From positions 62,001 to 126,000 of the forward strand of contig NZ_CACSJA010000010.1 of assembly GCF_902706035.1 (NCBI RefSeq): DNA of 64,000 bases, given 5' to 3'. The translations under genes were made by a program, and so were the position numbers. The stretch is from Pantoea sp. 18069. Lineage in GTDB: Bacteria > Pseudomonadota > Gammaproteobacteria > Burkholderiales > Burkholderiaceae_C. Shown one piece after another: positions 29,726 through 37,784 of this stretch. A model generated the notes under the pieces. The model saw nothing but the letters and a program-made list of their open reading frames with translations. It ran no database searches and was not told where the DNA came from. Every line of letters begins with the position of its first letter. Positions within the stretch are counted from its first letter, which is position 1.

Positions 29726-29940
29726 ACTGTATCCAGCAGGCAGTGCTGCAATTCCTGATCGACCCCGGCTTCAGCGAACACAGCTACGGGTTGCTCCCGG
29801 GCAGACGGGCCCACGGGCCCACGGGCCCACGGGGCTACGTGCAATCGGGCCGGCGCGTGTTGGTGGACGTGGACTTGGGCAAATTCTTTGATCGTGTCGA
29901 CCACGACATTCTGATCGGCCGCTTGAGAAGGCGTGTCGAT
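29723..29940 (+). pseudogene. Group II intron reverse transcriptase/maturase fragment
   Basis: About 72 codons read as the conserved early RT region of bacterial group II intron LtrA-type proteins: IQQAVLQFLIDPGFSEHSYG, then the PGR segment, then VLVDVDLGKFFDRVDHDILI, which holds the RT-2/RT-3 VDxDLxKFFDRVNHD motif. The intron-encoded protein is normally 400-600 residues. The catalytic YADD box, the maturase domain and the intron RNA are all missing. An 8-bp unit (ACGGGCCC) repeated three times at 29805-29828 has replaced the usual SAHQAV region. It is not functional. Confidence 0.7.
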
Positions 29941-29990
29941 GCCAGTAGCTGCCTGGCAAGTACCCCGAAAAGTTCCAGGCCTTCCGGAAT

Positions 29991-30032
29991 TTTTGGCGCC
30001 GGATTTTCGTTTTGCAACGTTTGGCGCCAAAA
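29991..30032 (+). promoter_or_regulatory. Paired TTTGGCGCC boxes upstream of mtlD
   Basis: TTTTGGCGCC (29991-30000) and GGCGCCAAAA (30023-30032) form a perfect 10-bp inverted repeat. The right half is itself a perfect palindrome, TTTGGCGCCAAA (30020-30031). The pair ends 40 bases before the mtlD ATG. It could be two operator sites 28 bp apart or an RNA hairpin in the leader. No cognate regulator is encoded next to it. Confidence 0.45.
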
Positions 30033-30071
30033 TGTCCTATTGCACTGCAGCAATCAAAGGAAAGGATCTGG

Positions 30072-32240
30072 ATGCTTCAATTCAAGGACAAGCAAATCGA
30101 CACCGCAATTTTCGACATGGACGGAACCATGTTCGACACCGAACGACTGCGGTTCAAAACCCTCTCTCAGGCGTCCCAAGAACTGTTTGACAAGCCTTTC
30201 ACCGAAGCCGTGCTCATGGGCTCGCTGGGTCTGAGCGCCACCAAGGCTGAAGAGCTTGCCAAACAGCACTACGGAGATGCATTTCCCTATGCCGCCATAC
30301 GCCTGCGTGCGGACGAGCTGGAGCTGGCGCACGTGCGCACCCATGGCGTGCCCATCAAGCCGGGCCTGCTGCCGGTGCTCGAGCGCCTGCGCAAGTCGGG
30401 GCTGAAGATGGCGGTGGCGACATCGAGCCGCCGGGCGATTGCCGAGGAGTACCTCATCAATGCCAATATCTTCAAGTACTTCGATCTGTGCGTCTGCGGC
30501 GACGAGGTGACGCACGGCAAGCCGCACCCGGAAATATTCCTGCGCGCAGCCGATGCGCTCAACAGCCTGCCCGAGCGCAGCCTGATGTTCGAGGATTCCG
30601 AAAACGGACTGCGCTCGGCCGCCGACGCCGGCGGGGTGGCCATTCTGATCGAGGACATCAAGGTGCCCAGCCCCGAAGTGGCCGCGCGCGCCTTCGCCCG
30701 CTACAGCGACCTGCGCAGCTTCCTGGCCGATCTGTCGGACTGGACGCCGAAGATGGCCATGCCGGCCGTGACCGACCCCTTTCCCCAGGCCGTGAACCAG
30801 CTCAAGGCGGGAATCCATGGCTTCGGCGCCATGGGCGGCGGCTATCTGGCGCAGGTGTTTTCGCACTGGGACGGGTATACGCGGCCCTGCGAAATCATTG
30901 CCTCCACGGGCAATGCGCTGCTGCGCGAAGCCGTCAATGCGTTTGGCAGGTTCAGCGTGCGCTACGGAAGCCTGTCGTTCGACCAGACCATAGAGCAGAT
31001 GCGCGTGGTGGACGCGGCAGACGTGCCGGCCGTCGCCGGCATGTACCGCGATTGCGAGATCGTTGCGCTGTGCCTGCCGGAGCAGGCCATGGCGACGCAG
31101 GCCGGCGTGATTGCCCAGGGCCTGGCGGATCGCCTTGCGGCGCACGGCCGTGCGCTGACCGTGCTGGTCGTGCTCAACAAGGTGGGCGGCGCGCAGTTCG
31201 TGCGCGATCACGTGGCCGCAGCGCTGGAGCTGAAGGCATCGGCAAGCGATTGCGAAGAGATACTGGCGCGCACGCACTTCTGTGAAACCGTGGTCACCCG
31301 GATGGTCTCCAAGCTCTCCGAAGAGGCGCTCATGCGGCAACTGCGCATCAAGCGCGACCTCTACGAGAAGAACGTCGCCGCCGTGCGCGAGGCGGCCGTA
31401 GACAACGTGGGGTGGGGCGATGACCTGGGCGACGGGGACATGGAGGCGATCACGCCCATCGTCAATACCTTGCGCGATGCGGGCGAGCCCGCGAGTGCGC
31501 TGGCCCCGCTGCACCTGATCCTGTTCAATGGCGAGACGGACATGCCGCTCTATGCCCAGCGTGGCGGAAGCCTGCTGGAGCATCTGTGCCAGATCGACAC
31601 CGTCGACGACATCGGTGAAATCCAGACGCTCAAGAACCGGTTGTGGAACGGCACGCACGCCATCATTGCCTGGTATGCCGCGCTGCTGGGCCATCCGAGC
31701 ATCGGCCATTCCATGGGGGATGCGCGCGTGCAGGCGCTGATGGACCGCTTGCTTGACGCCGAGCTGGCACCCGCGCTGCAAGCGGCGTTCCCGGCAATGG
31801 AGTCGCGCCTGCCGGAGTTCATCAATACGTTTCGCCGCCGCTGCGAGCATGCCTTCAAGGATCCGTGCGCGCGCGTCGGCCGCGACCCCTTGCGCAAACT
31901 CCAGCGCGACGAGCGCGTGCTTGGCAGCCTCGCCATGGCGCGGGCCCAGGGCATCGCCGCGCCGGGGCTGGCCTTCGGGGCCGCCCTGGCGGTGCACTAT
32001 GCGCTGCACCATCCCGATGCCGCCGACGACGCCGAATGCCTGACGATCCGTGAGATCCATGCGCAACGCGGCGCGCTGCAGGATGTGCTGACCTGGCGGG
32101 GCGACTATTACGGCCAGCCGTATCCCGGACTGGACGCCGTCGAGGACGCCGCAGAGATCGCGGCAGTGCAATGGCATTTCGATCGCCTGCAGGCCGAGGG
32201 CGAGGGCTATCTGTCGGCACCCGCGCTCGGGGGGGCCTGA
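30072..32240 (+). CDS. mtlD: Bifunctional HAD phosphatase-mannitol-1-phosphate dehydrogenase
   Basis: The 722-residue fusion has two parts. Residues 1 to about 225 are a HAD phosphatase (nucleophile Asp15 and Asp17 in FDMDGTMFD, Ser118, Lys150 in HGKPHPEIF, acidic motif FEDSENG near 175). Residues from about 240 to 722 are a polyol long-chain dehydrogenase with a Rossmann loop GFGAMGGG and the catalytic Lys521-x4-Asn526-x2-His529. This is the architecture of Acinetobacter MtlD, which reduces fructose-6-phosphate to mannitol-1-phosphate and dephosphorylates it to mannitol, a compatible solute. AAAGGA precedes the ATG at 30072. It stands alone between two tRNA-Val genes with no PTS or transporter, so synthesis rather than mannitol use is likely. 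Confidence 0.82.
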   Translation: MLQFKDKQIDTAIFDMDGTMFDTERLRFKTLSQASQELFDKPFTEAVLMGSLGLSATKAEELAKQHYGDAFPYAAIRLRADELELAHVRTHGVPIKPGLLPVLERLRKSGLKMAVATSSRRAIAEEYLINANIFKYFDLCVCGDEVTHGKPHPEIFLRAADALNSLPERSLMFEDSENGLRSAADAGGVAILIEDIKVPSPEVAARAFARYSDLRSFLADLSDWTPKMAMPAVTDPFPQAVNQLKAGIHGFGAMGGGYLAQVFSHWDGYTRPCEIIASTGNALLREAVNAFGRFSVRYGSLSFDQTIEQMRVVDAADVPAVAGMYRDCEIVALCLPEQAMATQAGVIAQGLADRLAAHGRALTVLVVLNKVGGAQFVRDHVAAALELKASASDCEEILARTHFCETVVTRMVSKLSEEALMRQLRIKRDLYEKNVAAVREAAVDNVGWGDDLGDGDMEAITPIVNTLRDAGEPASALAPLHLILFNGETDMPLYAQRGGSLLEHLCQIDTVDDIGEIQTLKNRLWNGTHAIIAWYAALLGHPSIGHSMGDARVQALMDRLLDAELAPALQAAFPAMESRLPEFINTFRRRCEHAFKDPCARVGRDPLRKLQRDERVLGSLAMARAQGIAAPGLAFGAALAVHYALHHPDAADDAECLTIREIHAQRGALQDVLTWRGDYYGQPYPGLDAVEDAAEIAAVQWHFDRLQAEGEGYLSAPALGGA

Positions 32241-32335
32241 GCCCGCCGGGCTTGCAGCAAGCTGGTGCAGGAATGCCCCGGGATTGCACGGCCATGCACA
32301 TGCGCCAGCGCTGCAAAAAAGACAGCCGATTCGCT

Positions 32336-32363
32336 TTGGTGGTCTGCGCGATGGTGCTAGAAT
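32336..32363 (+). promoter_or_regulatory. Promoter of tRNA-Val copy 2
   Basis: TTGGTG (32336-32341) and TAGAAT (32358-32363) are separated by 16 bases and stand about 50 bases before the tRNA. This is a reasonable sigma-70 pair, and it means copy 2 has its own promoter. Confidence 0.5.
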
Positions 32364-32412
32364 CGATGGATCGACAGACAGCACAGTGTGCTTGTCACGT
32401 TGAACAGTATTG

Positions 32413-32487
32413 GGGTGATTAGCTCAGTGGTAGAGCACTGCCTTCACACGGCAGGGGTCACATGTTCGAACCATGTATTACCCACCA
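32413..32487 (+). tRNA. tRNA-Val(CAC), copy 2
   Basis: The 75-nt tRNA has acceptor GGGTGAT/ATTACCC (one G-U pair), anticodon loop TTCACAC (CAC), T arm ACATG-TTCGAAC-CATGT as in copy 1, and an encoded CCA. It differs from copy 1 only at a few acceptor and D-arm positions. Confidence 0.95.
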
Positions 32488-32494
32488 GACAAGA

Positions 32495-32529
32495 AACCTC
32501 TTGAATCATGGATTCAAGAGGTTTTTTTT
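32495..32529 (+). terminator. Terminator of tRNA-Val copy 2
   Basis: A 13-bp perfect stem AACCTCTTGAATC/GATTCAAGAGGTT with a 3-base loop is followed by eight Ts. Confidence 0.9.
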
Positions 32530-32717
32530 CGTCCACTGCCTGTGAAGGGGGCAGGGGTGCGCGGCGAGCGGCGCACGTTGGCGCATCGGAAGCCAACGCG
32601 CGAATCCTGGTTCATTGTGAACCTGCAGCACATCAGGCCTTTTCGGCGCCAGCATGCCGATCATGGTGCGACAGGCTCACCACGCACGGCTGAACTGAGC
32701 CGCATTCAGGTGGAGGC

Positions 32718-33704
32718 TCAGTTTTCCGGCTGGAGCCCTATCCTGGGCAGCAATTGCGCGTAGAACCGGTAGTCGTCCAGGATGGCCTGCTGCAATTCGC
32801 CCGGCGGGCGCCAATCGGGCAGGGTGCTGATGCGGCGCAGCCGGGCATGGGTTTCGGGCTCCTGCAGCAGGGCTTGCAGCGCCAGGGACAGGCGGGCATT
32901 GATGGATGCCGGCGTGCCCCGGGGCGTCAGCAGTGCCCAGCTCGGGCCTGTCGGGCGTTCGATCTGAAAGCCGGTATCGGGCAGGCTGGGGACGTTCGGC
33001 AGCTCGGGGTGGCGGACGTTGCCGAAGGTGGCCAGCGGCACGACACGCCCGGCCTTGATCAATGGGACGGCGGCGCCGTCTATGACCATGTCCACCTGCG
33101 CGCCAGCCAGGGCCGCAACAGCGTCGGCCGAACCTTTGAAAGGCACGTGCAGCAGGCTGATACCGGTTTCGCGCTGGATGATTTCGCCCGCGATATGGCC
33201 AAAGGAGGCCAGTCCGGCCGAGCCGTAGGTCAGTTGGCCGGGCTGTGCCCTGGCCAGCTTCACCAACTGCGCCAGCGTGCCAACGCCCAGGTCCTTGCGC
33301 ACCGCCACGATGGACAGGTACTCGGCAATGCCGCCGATGGCGTCGAAACTGGTTTTGGGGTCGTACGGCAGCCTGCGCCGCAGATGCGGCAGCACGGTGA
33401 ATGCCGTCACGGCCCCGAGCAGCACGGTATAGCCGTCGGGCGCGGAGCGGGCCGCCAGCTCGGTGCCGATCTGCGTGGTGCCGCCGGGCTTGTTTTCCAC
33501 GATCACGTTTGCGTGGAGGTTGGCGCCCAGCCGCTCCGCCACCAGGCGGCCCAGGTTGTCGCTCGTGCCGCCGGGCGGGTAGGGCACGATCAGGCGGATG
33601 GGCCGTGCCGGCCAGGCGTCGGTGGCAGGCGCCCCCTGGGCCGCATGCGTGAGCGCTGCGCCGCTGGCGGCCAGCAGGGAAGACAGGAAGAGTCTTTTGT
33701 GCAT
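32718..33704 (-). CDS. Bug/TctC-family solute receptor
   Basis: The 328-residue protein has a signal peptide (MHKRLFLSSLLAASGAALTH, cleavage near AAQGAPA) and the Bug opening WPARPIRLIVPYPPGGTSDN. It is a periplasmic binding protein without a TctAB pair. It is the last gene of the operon that runs down from 40299 and is separated from the previous Bug gene by 125 bases containing a 14-bp tandem duplication and a hairpin. GAAGGAAAG precedes the ATG at 33704. The ligand is unknown; context suggests a thio-carboxylate. Confidence 0.85.
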   Translation of the reverse strand: MHKRLFLSSLLAASGAALTHAAQGAPATDAWPARPIRLIVPYPPGGTSDNLGRLVAERLGANLHANVIVENKPGGTTQIGTELAARSAPDGYTVLLGAVTAFTVLPHLRRRLPYDPKTSFDAIGGIAEYLSIVAVRKDLGVGTLAQLVKLARAQPGQLTYGSAGLASFGHIAGEIIQRETGISLLHVPFKGSADAVAALAGAQVDMVIDGAAVPLIKAGRVVPLATFGNVRHPELPNVPSLPDTGFQIERPTGPSWALLTPRGTPASINARLSLALQALLQEPETHARLRRISTLPDWRPPGELQQAILDDYRFYAQLLPRIGLQPEN

Positions 33705-33734
33705 GCTGTTCTTTCCTTCTCGGTGATCCATGGT

Positions 33735-33800
33735 GCAGCGCACCGCCTGCAGCGCACCGCCTGCAGCCCACGCCATTGGCGTGCCCCGGCCCAGGGGCAC
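33735..33800. repeat. 14-bp tandem duplication and hairpin between Bug genes
   Basis: GCAGCGCACCGCCT occurs twice head to tail (33735-33748, 33749-33762). A hairpin GTGCCCC/GGGGCAC follows at 33781-33800. It could lower expression of the distal Bug gene. Confidence 0.5.
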
Positions 33801-33829
33801 CGAGCAAGGGCCGCACAGGGGGCTTCTTT

Positions 33830-34804
33830 TCAGTCGACGTGGATGTTGGCGCGCGCTATCAGCGCCTTGAAGAAGGCGCTGTCGTCCTGGATCTGCTTGG
33901 CAAAGGCCGCAGGGCCGACAAACTCGGGGTACTGGCTCATCTTGAGCAGCAACTGGTGCGTCTCATCGGTGGCCATGATCTTCTGCGTTTCCGCTGCCAG
34001 ACGGTCCGCGATGGGTTGGGGCGTGCCCTTGGGGGCAAACAGGCCAAACCAGCTGCGGGTATCGATGTCCAGACCTTGCTCGCGTATCGTGGGGATGTTG
34101 GGCAGATCGGGGTGGCGGGTCTTGCTCATCACCGCGATGGCCTTGACCTTGCCGGCCTTGACCTGGACCAGGCTGACGGGGTCATACATCATGTCGATGC
34201 GCCCGCCCATGAGGTCGCCCAGCGCTTCTGCGGACCCCTTGTAGGGGATGTGCAGCATGTCGATGCCGGCCTTGTTCTTGACCATTTCACCGGCCAGATG
34301 GGTGGCCGTGGCCGGGCCCGCCGAGCCGAAGGTGAGCTTGCCCGGCGCCTGGCGTGCCGCGGCAATCAGGCCGTTGATGTCGTTGAAGGGCGCGTCCTTG
34401 CTGGCCGTGGCGATGGAGTAGCTGCCCGACAGCTGCGCGATGGGCACGAAGTCTGTGAACGGCTGGTAGTTCACTCTGCGCAGATGGGGTGTGATGGCGA
34501 AGACGGCCGTGGGCGCGATCAGCAGCGTGTAGCCGTCGCCGGGCGCGCGGGCGGCCAGTTCGGCGCCTATGGTCGCTCCCGCGCCGCCCTTGTTTTCCAC
34601 CACCATGGACTGGCCTACCGCTCGGCCCAGCTTCTCGGCAACGTAGCGGGCGATGGCATCGGAGTTGCCGCCGGCCGGGTAGGGAACGATGACGCGAATG
34701 GGCTTGTTCGGCCAGGCCGCGGGCTGGGCCCAGGCGGTGGGGCTGCAGAGCAGTGCCAAAGCGGCCCCCAGGGGAGTGATGAAAGTACGCAATGCAAAAT
34801 TCAT
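33830..34804 (-). CDS. Bug/TctC-family solute receptor
   Basis: The 324-residue protein has a signal peptide (MNFALRTFITPLGAALALL, cleavage after AWAQ) and the Bug signature WPNKPIRVIVPYPAGGNSDA; later segments LTFGSAGPATATHLAGE and IPYKGSAEALGDLMGG are typical of the ligand cleft. It starts 31 bases after the crotonase gene in the same operon. Two different Bug receptors in one operon suggest two related substrates, or loss of the permease genes. Confidence 0.86.
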   Translation of the reverse strand: MNFALRTFITPLGAALALLCSPTAWAQPAAWPNKPIRVIVPYPAGGNSDAIARYVAEKLGRAVGQSMVVENKGGAGATIGAELAARAPGDGYTLLIAPTAVFAITPHLRRVNYQPFTDFVPIAQLSGSYSIATASKDAPFNDINGLIAAARQAPGKLTFGSAGPATATHLAGEMVKNKAGIDMLHIPYKGSAEALGDLMGGRIDMMYDPVSLVQVKAGKVKAIAVMSKTRHPDLPNIPTIREQGLDIDTRSWFGLFAPKGTPQPIADRLAAETQKIMATDETHQLLLKMSQYPEFVGPAAFAKQIQDDSAFFKALIARANIHVD

Positions 34805-34835
34805 GGACAGGCTCCGATGCTTCTGTGAAGGGGGA

Positions 34836-35573
34836 TCAGCGGCCGGTATAGGCAGGTGTGCGTTTTTCGCGGAATGCGGCCATGCCTTCCCGGGTGTCGC
34901 TGCTCTCGCGCACGACGTTGAGCTGGCGCATGGTCTCGGCCATGGCTTCCGACGGGCTCTTGGGCAGCACATGCTGGTTGACGAAGCGCTTGATGGTGGT
35001 CAGCACCAGGGGCGCGGACTGGGCCAGCGTCTGGGCCTGCTGCATGGCGACTTCGACCTGCTTGCCCACGGGAGCGATCTCGCTGGCCAGACCGACGTCA
35101 TACGCGCGCTGCGCGCCCACGGGGCGGCCCAGCAGCATCAGGTCCATGGCCACCTTGTGCGGAATGCGCGCGGCCAGCCCGGCGATCATGCCGCCGGTGA
35201 AGCCCAGCTTGGCTTCGGGATAGGAAAACCGGGTGTTCTCCGCGGCCACCAGCAGATCGCACATCATGGTCAGCACCATGGCGCCGCCCACGACCCAGCC
35301 CGCGGTCGCGGCAATGATGGGTTTGTCGGTGGTGAAGCCCGAGCCGGGAATGCAGCGCCACAGCTCAGGCAGGTTGCTGACGTCGGCGCCCGACGAGAAC
35401 GCGTCATCGCCTGCGCCGGTGATGACGGCCACGCGCTGTTCGGACGCGTCGAATTCGGCGAAACCGGCTTGCAACTCCAGCGCCGTGTCCTTGCAGATTG
35501 CGTTCTTGCGTCCGGGGCGGTTGATCGTGAACAGCGTGACCTTGCCGTGGTGTTCGATGGTGATTTGGGGCAT
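34836..35573 (-). CDS. Enoyl-CoA hydratase/isomerase-family protein (crotonase fold)
   Basis: The 245-residue crotonase-fold protein has oxyanion-hole segments FSSGADVSNL and ATAGWVVGGAMVLTMMCD. Of the two catalytic glutamates of classical crotonase, the first position is replaced by a hydrophobic residue (GGAMVL where crotonase has GGGCEL), while the second is kept (YPEAKLG). One acidic residue can suffice for isomerisation or for beta-elimination of a leaving group. In this operon, cleavage of a carbon-sulfur bond in an acyl-CoA is an attractive but unproven idea. Confidence 0.75.
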   Translation of the reverse strand: MPQITIEHHGKVTLFTINRPGRKNAICKDTALELQAGFAEFDASEQRVAVITGAGDDAFSSGADVSNLPELWRCIPGSGFTTDKPIIAATAGWVVGGAMVLTMMCDLLVAAENTRFSYPEAKLGFTGGMIAGLAARIPHKVAMDLMLLGRPVGAQRAYDVGLASEIAPVGKQVEVAMQQAQTLAQSAPLVLTTIKRFVNQHVLPKSPSEAMAETMRQLNVVRESSDTREGMAAFREKRTPAYTGR

Positions 35574-35618
35574 GTTGCTTGTCTCCTGGATGAAATTTTT
35601 TGCGGAATGGAAAAGGGG

Positions 35619-37748
35619 TCAGTCCTGGCCGATGCGCGCGCGTGCGTCCACGGCAACCACGCCCTGGCCTTGCAGGCGTACCTTGAGCGGATTGACTTCG
35701 ATCTCGAAGTCTCTGCCCTGCGTTGCCTTGTCCAGGTCGTGGGCCAGCCAGCCCAGGCGAACAATGGCATCGACGATGGCGTCGACATCCAGCGCCCCGC
35801 GGCCACGGTAGGCGCCGAGCAGGGGCGCGACTTTCAGTGCCTGCACGGCGCGGCGCGCGCTTTCGGCGTCCACGGGCGCGGGCAGCACGGCAATGTCCTT
35901 GAGCAGCTCGACCAGCACGCCGCCCGCACCGACCACCACCTGGGGCCCGAACTGGGCGTCGCGCCGGGCGCCGACGATCAGCTCCAGCTCGCCGCTTTCC
36001 TGGGCCTGCAGGGAGTAGCCGTCAATGCGGGCCCGGGGCGCGGCCTGGGCCACGCTGGCCTGCATGCGTGCCAGCCGGGCGCGCAGATCGTCGGCATCCG
36101 CAATGTTCAGGGCCACGCCGCCCACGTCGGATTTGTGGGCGATGTCGGGCGAAGCGACTTTGAGTACCAGCGGAAAGCCGATGACTGCAGCGGCGGCCAC
36201 GGCTTCCTCGGCGTTGCGCACCAGGCGCTCCTGGTTCACGGGAATGCCCGCCTCGGCCAGCAGGGCCTTGCTTGCAGCCTCGCCCAGTGCTCCCTGCGCG
36301 CAGGCCTGGGTCACGGCCATGCCTGCCGGGCGCAGCGGTGTGTCGGCCGGCTGGTGGTTGGACCAGGATTTCCAGGCCTTGAGCATGTCCATGGCTTCGG
36401 CCAGTGTGTCCACATAGGGCAGACCGCGCTCGATCAGCATGGCGCGCGCAGGCGCGGCCACGCGGCCGGGCAGCATCACATACAGCGTGGGCTTGCCGCC
36501 TGCGGCAGGGCGCTCGGCGCCGTCGGCCAGCTGGCGGGTCAGGCCGGGAACATCGGGCGCTGTGGTCAGCACCATCAGGCCCAGGTCGGCCGACGGGTCA
36601 CTCAGCGCGATTTCTGCCGTGACCACGCCCAGCGCCTCGGTGCCGTCGTGCTTGCGCCCGCCGATGTCGATGGGATTGGCAGCCTGGCCTTCGGCGTAAT
36701 GCTCGGCCAGACCGGCGCGCGTGGCTTCGTTGAAGCGTGCCAGGCCGATGCCGGCATGGGAGAGCTGATCGGCCGTGATCGCGCCGCCACCGCCGGACGT
36801 GGTGATCAGGGCGACGCCGCGCACGCGGCGACGCGGGTAGCGCACCATGGCGCGCGCCAGGCTCAGCATGTTCAGCGGGTCGTCCATCAGAACCACGTTT
36901 TCCCGCTCGCAGATGGCTTGGAGCGCCGCATAGTCGCCCGCCATGCTCGCGGTGTGGGAGTAGGCCGCGCGGCTGCCGTCGTCGGTGGCGCCGGCCTTGA
37001 CCATCAGCCAGGGTTTGCCGGCCGCGTGCGCGCGCCGGGCCAGGGCCACGAAGCGCTCGGGCGACTTGATGCCTTCGACATAGCTGCAGATCACCTGCGT
37101 GCGCTCGTCCTCGATCAGGAACTCGGCAAAGTCGTTGAGTTCCAGGTCGGCCTGGTTGCCGACGGACACGCAATGCGAGAAGCCGATGCCCATGCCGTGG
37201 GCGCGATCGAACAGCGTGCCCATCAGCGCACCGCTCTGGCTGACAAAGCCGATTGGCGCTTCGATCAGCTGTTCCACATTGAGCGCTGGCGAGGAGCACA
37301 GCACCAGCTTGTTGACCGGGCTGATCAGACCCAGGCAGTTGGGGCCGATCAGGCGCATGCCGTATTCGGCGGCCGTGGCCACGATGTCCTGCTCCAGTGC
37401 CAGGCCCTCGGGGCCGGAATCGGAGAACTTGGAGGTGATGATGATGCCGGCCTTGGCGCCGCGCGCGGCGCAGGCGGCAATCTCGTCTTTGACCTTGTCG
37501 CGGGGCAAGGCCATGATGACCATGTCGGGAGCGTCGGGCGTCGCGGCGACGTTGGGGAAGGTCTTGAGCCCGAACAGCGTGTCCCGGCCGGGGTTGATCG
37601 GGTAGACCGTACCCGCGTAGCGATGCTGCAGCAGCGTCTTGTACAGGCGGCCGCCGAATTTGCTCTGGTCTTCCGAGGCACCGATCACGGCGACGGAGCG
37701 TGGGTTGAGCAGGGTCTTGAGAGGGGTGGGAAACAGGGGGGCGTTCAA
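35619..37748 (-). CDS. ADP-forming acyl-CoA synthetase (acetate-CoA ligase family)
   Basis: The 709-residue single-chain NDP-forming acyl-CoA synthetase has an N-terminal CoA-binding domain (RSVAVIGASEDQSKFGG, 18-34), a CoA-ligase domain with the phosphorylated histidine at His265 (YSHTASMAGDYAAL), and a C-terminal ATP-grasp domain from about residue 480 (GIPVNQERLV, VLKVASPDIAHKSDVGGV). It would form an acyl-CoA from an acid, CoA and ATP, or run in reverse and harvest ATP. Such enzymes occur in catabolic operons in place of AMP-forming ligases. It lies 36 bases downstream of the second crotonase. Confidence 0.82.
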   Translation of the reverse strand: MNAPLFPTPLKTLLNPRSVAVIGASEDQSKFGGRLYKTLLQHRYAGTVYPINPGRDTLFGLKTFPNVAATPDAPDMVIMALPRDKVKDEIAACAARGAKAGIIITSKFSDSGPEGLALEQDIVATAAEYGMRLIGPNCLGLISPVNKLVLCSSPALNVEQLIEAPIGFVSQSGALMGTLFDRAHGMGIGFSHCVSVGNQADLELNDFAEFLIEDERTQVICSYVEGIKSPERFVALARRAHAAGKPWLMVKAGATDDGSRAAYSHTASMAGDYAALQAICERENVVLMDDPLNMLSLARAMVRYPRRRVRGVALITTSGGGGAITADQLSHAGIGLARFNEATRAGLAEHYAEGQAANPIDIGGRKHDGTEALGVVTAEIALSDPSADLGLMVLTTAPDVPGLTRQLADGAERPAAGGKPTLYVMLPGRVAAPARAMLIERGLPYVDTLAEAMDMLKAWKSWSNHQPADTPLRPAGMAVTQACAQGALGEAASKALLAEAGIPVNQERLVRNAEEAVAAAAVIGFPLVLKVASPDIAHKSDVGGVALNIADADDLRARLARMQASVAQAAPRARIDGYSLQAQESGELELIVGARRDAQFGPQVVVGAGGVLVELLKDIAVLPAPVDAESARRAVQALKVAPLLGAYRGRGALDVDAIVDAIVRLGWLAHDLDKATQGRDFEIEVNPLKVRLQGQGVVAVDARARIGQD

Positions 37749-37784
37749 GGTGATGCTCCTGGAAAGAACGGGGGGAAACAGCGT

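Noticed and set aside
29805..29828. Three 8-bp direct repeats that might suggest a CRISPR or satellite
   Set aside because: The units are adjacent, only 8 bp, with no spacers and no cas genes; they lie inside a broken reverse transcriptase reading frame.
29642..30071. A complete group II intron
   Set aside because: No domain V hairpin, no YADD box and only about 72 codons of RT remain, so it is a fragment.
32338..32610. A 96-codon frame running through tRNA-Val copy 2
   Set aside because: It reads through the tRNA and its terminator stem, so it is chance.
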